Position numbers and translations under genes: made by a program. The notes beneath the pieces were generated by a model. It was not told the DNA's origin and searched no databases. It was given only the letters and a program-made list of their open reading frames with translations. DNA of 8,459 bases from Clostridia bacterium (GTDB taxonomy: Bacteria; Bacillota; Clostridia; Monoglobales; Monoglobaceae): contig CAAGHZ010000099.1 of NCBI GenBank assembly GCA_900769795.1, forward strand, positions 1-8,459, written 5' to 3'. The first letter of the stretch is position 1. Each line of letters starts with the position of its first letter. Shown piece by piece: positions 5,317 through 8,459 of this stretch.

Positions 5317-5346
5317 TTTTGTTTTGTTTATTTTTGTTTTGTTTAT
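5317..5346. repeat. Tandem 15-base repeat TTTTGTTTTGTTTAT (2 copies)
   Basis: Two exact adjacent copies lie at 5317-5331 and 5332-5346, in a strongly AT-rich stretch (5231-5362) that holds no gene except the tRNA promoter at 5249-5277. It probably reflects slippage; no function is apparent. Confidence 0.75.
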
Positions 5347-5362
5347 ATAATAGTTTCGGTTA

Positions 5363-5397
5363 TTGTTCGCAACTTGATCGCAAACTTGTTCGCAAAC
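5363..5397. repeat. Three tandem copies of TTGTTCGCAAAC-like 12-mer
   Basis: TTGTTCGCAAC (5363-5373), TTGATCGCAAAC (5374-5385) and TTGTTCGCAAAC (5386-5397) follow one another. Each is close to a palindrome (GTTTGCGAAC with one mismatch), and the 11-12 base period keeps them near the same face of the helix. They lie just after the stop of the DUF2156 gene. They could be a protein-binding array or part of its 3' region; no classical terminator was seen here. Confidence 0.7.
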
Positions 5398-5407
5398 CCC
5401 TTCAAAT

Positions 5408-6319
5408 TTACACCGGGGTTGCAACATATTTTTTTACCATAAAGACAGGTCTGTATGATTCTTTCGCTTTTCTCATTCCCGGAAGGCCCATGTCTTCCTC
5501 CCGGTTTACATATTTATATCCGCTCCACTCATTTGCAAGGAATTCTCTGTTCATCATAGCGAAAGAGCCTTCATAACTTGTGTCGGCGTGTTCTAAGTGA
5601 ATAACCACCGTATCTTCTAAGAGTGCCTCACCGAGAGAAAACGCAACCATTTTGCCGTCAACTCTCAGACATCCCCCTGTTATATTAAGAACTGACCAGT
5701 TGTCAAGCAGTTCGCAAACTGCTTCCCGCTCTTCAGCAATTCCCGCTCCCTCAAGGGATTTTCCCTCTCTCCATTGGTCAAAGAGAGCAAGACATTCGTC
5801 CTTGTTCTCAGGTGTCATTTTGCAATATTCATAATTTGGGTATAGTTTTTTGAACTTGTTGACATGGTTTTTCTTTGAATGAAACCTCTTGCCGGGCAAA
5901 TTTATCAACTCTTCTACGTTATATACATAGTCAAAACTGTCTCTGTCCTCTGTTATTATAAATCTATCAGGGAAACTCTCCATCAGCACTTTAACGGTCT
6001 TCTCGTCATACAATCGGATAAGGGGTATCTCTCCGATTTCGTCAAAATATTCTATAAGTTTTTCTATAACAGGCTTTATGTCCCGCTCCTGTCCTGTCGA
6101 ATCAACAAAACCGATAGGGAATGTAGCACTTCTCGGGCCACCTGTATGTTTTGGCATTATGCAAAGCATATCATCAATGATAACATAGCGTATATCATAA
6201 CTTTTGCGCCACATAAAAAGATTGGTAAAAGAAAACTCTGAGTTACGGCCAAGACGTCTTTTAAGATATTCTTCTATCAATTCTTTTTTATCTATCGTTA
6301 TCTCATTCAAACTAAGCAT
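5408..6319 (-). CDS. DUF2156 (phosphatidylglycerol lysyltransferase C-terminal-like) protein
   Basis: This is a 303-residue soluble protein built of two GNAT-like halves, as in the DUF2156 family related to the C-terminal catalytic domain of MprF/LPG synthases. Recognisable pieces are FSFTNLFMWR at about 29-38, DYVYNVEELINLPGKRFHSK at about 129-148 followed by KNHVNKF, the LFDQWR segment, an acetyltransferase-like core (GKMVAFSLGEALLEDTVVIH), and the C-terminal NREEDMGLPGMRKAKESY segment. No membrane helices are present, so it is not a full MprF and its acyl or aminoacyl substrate is unknown. The start is ATG 6319 with GGGAGAGG just upstream. It follows the radical SAM gene by 16 bases and is probably co-transcribed with it. 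Confidence 0.88.
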   Translation of the reverse strand: MLSLNEITIDKKELIEEYLKRRLGRNSEFSFTNLFMWRKSYDIRYVIIDDMLCIMPKHTGGPRSATFPIGFVDSTGQERDIKPVIEKLIEYFDEIGEIPLIRLYDEKTVKVLMESFPDRFIITEDRDSFDYVYNVEELINLPGKRFHSKKNHVNKFKKLYPNYEYCKMTPENKDECLALFDQWREGKSLEGAGIAEEREAVCELLDNWSVLNITGGCLRVDGKMVAFSLGEALLEDTVVIHLEHADTSYEGSFAMMNREFLANEWSGYKYVNREEDMGLPGMRKAKESYRPVFMVKKYVATPV

Positions 6320-6335
6320 AAACCTCTCCCACTTC

Positions 6336-6938
6336 TTACTCTATATACTCTCTGACCCTGAATGACACTCCGCAATCTGCGGCGATTTTGCGACAAGCCT
6401 CTATTTCTCCCTTTGGCATTATATCAACAACTGAAAATACAACCTCAGGCACATACTTCTTAGCAAGGGTAGCAAACTCCAGAAGCCCCTCATAAGCCGC
6501 CTCTCCAAATTCGCTCTGACAAACATCCTGATACTTTTTTGCATTTTCTGCATTAAGACTTATTGATACACAATCTATAAGCCCCTCAAGTTTGGGGGTA
6601 ATATCCTCGCCGCATATAAGGTTTGCTTGCCCGTTGGTGTTGATTCTGATTTTCACATTGGGAAACTTTTCCTTTAGCCACTTTGAGACCTCTATTACAT
6701 CATACGCTCTTATCATCGGCTCGCCATAACCGCAGAACACTACGGCATCATATTTTGTAAGGTCACGCTTTTCAAAATCCGCTTTTATCTCCTCAACGGT
6801 CGGCTCTCTGTCAAGCCACAGACTGTCTTTTCCATTTACGCCGTCGTGCTCAAGCCGCACACAAAATGTGCAGGCATTACTGCATTTATTTGTTATGTTT
6901 ACATATAAAGATTTACCAAGTTCATATGTTATAGTCAT
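6336..6938 (-). CDS. Radical SAM protein, TatD-linked type (TIGR04038-like)
   Basis: This is a 200-residue radical S-adenosylmethionine protein. The iron-sulfur motif CSNACTFC supplies Cys19, Cys23 and Cys26. FCGYGEP near residue 70 is the SAM-binding GGE-type motif, and RINTNGQ and SISLNAEN are later barrel strands. The short length and the opening YVNITNKCSNACTFCVR match the family named for its link to TatD nuclease genes; substrate and reaction are unknown. I start at ATG 6938, with GAGGTG at 6945-6950 placed 6 bases upstream; the GTG at 6947 lies within that site. No TatD gene lies beside it here: upstream is an esterase gene and downstream, after 16 bases, the DUF2156 gene. Confidence 0.9.
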   Translation of the reverse strand: MTITYELGKSLYVNITNKCSNACTFCVRLEHDGVNGKDSLWLDREPTVEEIKADFEKRDLTKYDAVVFCGYGEPMIRAYDVIEVSKWLKEKFPNVKIRINTNGQANLICGEDITPKLEGLIDCVSISLNAENAKKYQDVCQSEFGEAAYEGLLEFATLAKKYVPEVVFSVVDIMPKGEIEACRKIAADCGVSFRVREYIE

Positions 6939-7008
6939 AATCTTCACCTCATTTTTATTTTATATCTATGACATATATGTGTCGGGTAATCAGGCTTAAA
7001 GATACATA

Positions 7009-8145
7009 TCAGCGCATGTCAAATGGCTTAATATGTTTCAGATGAGACTCTAAAAGTTTCTCATCTCCCTCAAGTCCTGCAGGAAGCCCCGGGAAACCGG
7101 ACGGAATTTTAAGGATGTGCTCTGTCAGGATTCCCTGCGCATACATAGCGTCTACCACCTCTGCCGCCTCAAAAAATGCACCAAAACGATTCTTGTGGAC
7201 AAGATCCTTTGCGGAATAGTCTTTGGTTTCCATTCGTGTATTATACTCTTCAAGCCAGTTATCCATATCATTTTTAGCATCAGTTGAAACAGCACGATCA
7301 ATATTGCGCACATCCCCCTGCACCACACTGATATTATGGAGATATAATGCCTTTTCCTCTCCAAGTGCTTCGTAAAGCGACTTTTCTGCAGAAAAAAGAT
7401 CAATCACAGGCACGTTTTCTTCCTTGCCAAGTTGACGAATCGCCTCCGGGTACGGAAAGTCATTATAATCATCCCTACCGCCACCAAACCCCGGTACAGG
7501 AGCGATAATACCATCTGTAAAGAAATATGCCACACCCGAAATCACCAAAATCGGATTTGCACCCTTTTCTCTTATTTTATCTATATAAAATTTAAGATAC
7601 CCTTTATATGTGGCACCCGAATCAAACGGATGATAGGTATCTCCCACCAACCCCATAAGTTCTTCTGTGGTCTCCATAATAGTTTTGATTTTGTCGTCGT
7701 CATAGCCCTCGGCAGCAAGCGCTTCCTCGTACCCATTACTCCATTCCTCTGTTGGTCTGCGCATTTCGTCCGTTGGCACAACAGTTGGATATATACCATT
7801 CTCGTCAGGGTCGCCGAGCCATACATGCTTGTTCACACGATAAGAACAACCTATGGAATCATCATCATTATACATAAACTGAATAAGAACATAGTCACCT
7901 TCTGAAATTTGAGGAAGTGCCGGTCCCATTCCCTGAGGCACCATATCCTTGGTAAAGAGCCCATTATCTGTGAATCTTCCTTCATTGATATAACTGCGGC
8001 TGCTTCTTCCTCCTACAGAAAAGTTAAGAATCTCAGTCTCTTTATCAAAAAACATACGAAGTGGCTCACCCCAGCCGGAATAAAACCTGCTGTGGTGCGA
8101 CGCTCCTGCTTGCACACGCGAATCTCCCAAAAGATGAACCTTCAT
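7009..8145 (-). CDS. SGNH hydrolase, rhamnogalacturonan acetylesterase-like (CE12)
   Basis: This is a 378-residue esterase that probably removes acetyl groups from pectic or similar sugars. Block I is LLGDSRVQ with nucleophile Ser9. The glycine block is NFSVGGRSSRSYINEGRF (Gly about 45-46), as in CE12 enzymes. Block III is MYNDDD (Asn about 93). The late DLVH (Asp314, His317) followed by NRFGA gives the acid and base of the triad. An insertion-rich middle (about 105-180) is longer than in minimal family members. No signal peptide is seen, so it should act in the cytoplasm on imported oligosaccharides. The start is ATG 8145, with GGAAG 8 bases upstream; a GTG at 8154 would leave no spacing. 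It is the first gene after the promoter at 8241, possibly co-transcribed with the radical SAM gene 70 bases on. Confidence 0.88.
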   Translation of the reverse strand: MKVHLLGDSRVQAGASHHSRFYSGWGEPLRMFFDKETEILNFSVGGRSSRSYINEGRFTDNGLFTKDMVPQGMGPALPQISEGDYVLIQFMYNDDDSIGCSYRVNKHVWLGDPDENGIYPTVVPTDEMRRPTEEWSNGYEEALAAEGYDDDKIKTIMETTEELMGLVGDTYHPFDSGATYKGYLKFYIDKIREKGANPILVISGVAYFFTDGIIAPVPGFGGGRDDYNDFPYPEAIRQLGKEENVPVIDLFSAEKSLYEALGEEKALYLHNISVVQGDVRNIDRAVSTDAKNDMDNWLEEYNTRMETKDYSAKDLVHKNRFGAFFEAAEVVDAMYAQGILTEHILKIPSGFPGLPAGLEGDEKLLESHLKHIKPFDMR

Positions 8146-8240
8146 TCTGTACACTTCCTTTTTATTATCTTGGCATTTGGTCTTTTGCTATGCCTTACCG
8201 ACAGATTTCACTTTTCTGCACCAAAACATATTTTATTGGT

Positions 8241-8269
8241 ATTTTATCACAAATTAAGAAATTTGTCAA
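8241..8269 (-). promoter_or_regulatory. Promoter of the esterase gene
   Basis: The minus strand has a perfect TTGACA (8264-8269), a 17-base spacer and TAAAAT (8241-8246). The leader to the ATG at 8145 is about 90 bases. It contains one weak hairpin (five-base arms, 8172-8176 with 8190-8194), and I recognise no riboswitch in it. Confidence 0.8.
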
Positions 8270-8298
8270 AGACACAATAAACAAAAAATATGTTATAG

Positions 8299-8327
8299 TT
8301 GACAAGATTTCTTCAATATATTATATT
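8299..8327 (+). promoter_or_regulatory. Promoter of the mntP-like gene
   Basis: TTGACA (8299-8304), a 17-base spacer and TATATT (8322-8327) lie 45 bases before the ATG at 8372. It diverges from the esterase promoter; the two -35 boxes are 29 bases apart. The leader is too short for the manganese riboswitch often found before this gene. Confidence 0.78.
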
Positions 8328-8371
8328 AATAAATATTGTTATGAGAAATACTTTATAAAGAGGTGTACATA

Positions 8372-8459
8372 ATGGGAATAACTGAACTTTTTATACTTGC
8401 AATCGGTCTTTCGATGGATGCTTTTGCAGTGGCTATCTGCAAGGGCTTATCCCTTAAAA
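8372..8459 (+). CDS. mntP: Manganese efflux pump MntP-like (partial, N-terminus only)
   Basis: The first 29 residues of a membrane protein are visible: MGITELFILAIGLSMDAFAV, then AICKGLSLK. The SMDAFAVAI-x-KG segment in the first membrane helix, with its buried Asp, is the hallmark of MntP (formerly YebN), a cytoplasmic-membrane pump that exports Mn(II). GAGGTG lies 6 bases before the ATG. The gene continues past the right edge, so integrity cannot be judged. It diverges from the esterase gene. Confidence 0.85.
   Translation, partial: MGITELFILAIGLSMDAFAVAICKGLSLK

Noticed and set aside
5363..5397. LexA/SOS box array
   Set aside because: The units do not match CGAAC-4N-GTTCG or the clostridial GAAC-4N-GTTT spacing.
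5317..5397. CRISPR array
   Set aside because: The repeats are too short and directly adjacent, with no spacers.
5652..6241. Plus-strand frames opposite the DUF2156 gene
   Set aside because: Shadows of a well-supported minus-strand gene.
6970..6983. Operator-like near-palindrome GACATATATGTGTC before the radical SAM gene
   Set aside because: It has one mismatched pair, is AT-rich, and no convincing promoter lies beside it; likely chance.
7152..7905. Extra frames on both strands within the esterase gene
   Set aside because: The esterase frame carries all SGNH blocks; the others show no family features.
8328..8371. Manganese (yybP-ykoY) riboswitch before mntP
   Set aside because: The predicted leader is only about 40 bases and shows none of the riboswitch's conserved loops.
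7909..8372. Plus-strand frames of 123 and 103 codons leading to mntP
   Set aside because: They overlap the esterase 5' end and both divergent promoters and have no ribosome sites.

Overview
The window reads as a moderate-to-low-GC Firmicute chromosome, most likely a gut Clostridia/Oscillospiraceae-type bacterium. The grounds are strong AGGAGG-like ribosome sites, TTGACA/TATAAT promoters, SPP1/PBSX-type phage genes, and a TatD-linked radical SAM protein and DUF2156 protein typical of that group. Genus cannot be assigned from sequence reading alone.

Bases 1 to about 5152 are a prophage remnant that runs off the left edge and abuts a tRNA-Arg(ACG) gene. Its late genes run leftward on the minus strand: small terminase, large terminase (PBSX family), portal (SPP1 gp6 family) and an SPP1 gp7/Mu F-like minor head protein (partial). 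All look intact and are translationally coupled. Upstream of them is a compact rightward module (4221-4741). It has a near-consensus promoter whose spacer is filled by a perfect palindrome, two very small single-helix hydrophobic peptides that resemble each other, a ribbon-helix-helix DNA-binding protein, and an intrinsic terminator. This module is the most unusual part of the window. It looks like a self-regulated phage accessory or toxin-like cassette, and a possible antisense promoter and minus-strand hairpin terminator lie inside it.

Between the module and the tRNA are two broken genes joined head to head near 4838. One is the C-terminal 38 codons of a DUF1492/ArpU-like late regulator (minus). 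The other is an internally deleted, frameshifted tyrosine integrase (plus). The simplest reading is that one deletion removed the lysogeny, early and replication genes, leaving a cryptic prophage with its packaging and head genes.

Bases 5153 onward are host chromosome. They hold tRNA-Arg with its own promoter and terminator, then an AT-rich stretch with two kinds of short tandem repeat. Next come three minus-strand genes (SGNH/CE12-like acetylesterase, then radical SAM, then DUF2156 GNAT-like protein) that may form one operon read from a promoter at 8241-8269. At the right edge is the start of a divergent mntP-like manganese efflux gene with its own promoter.
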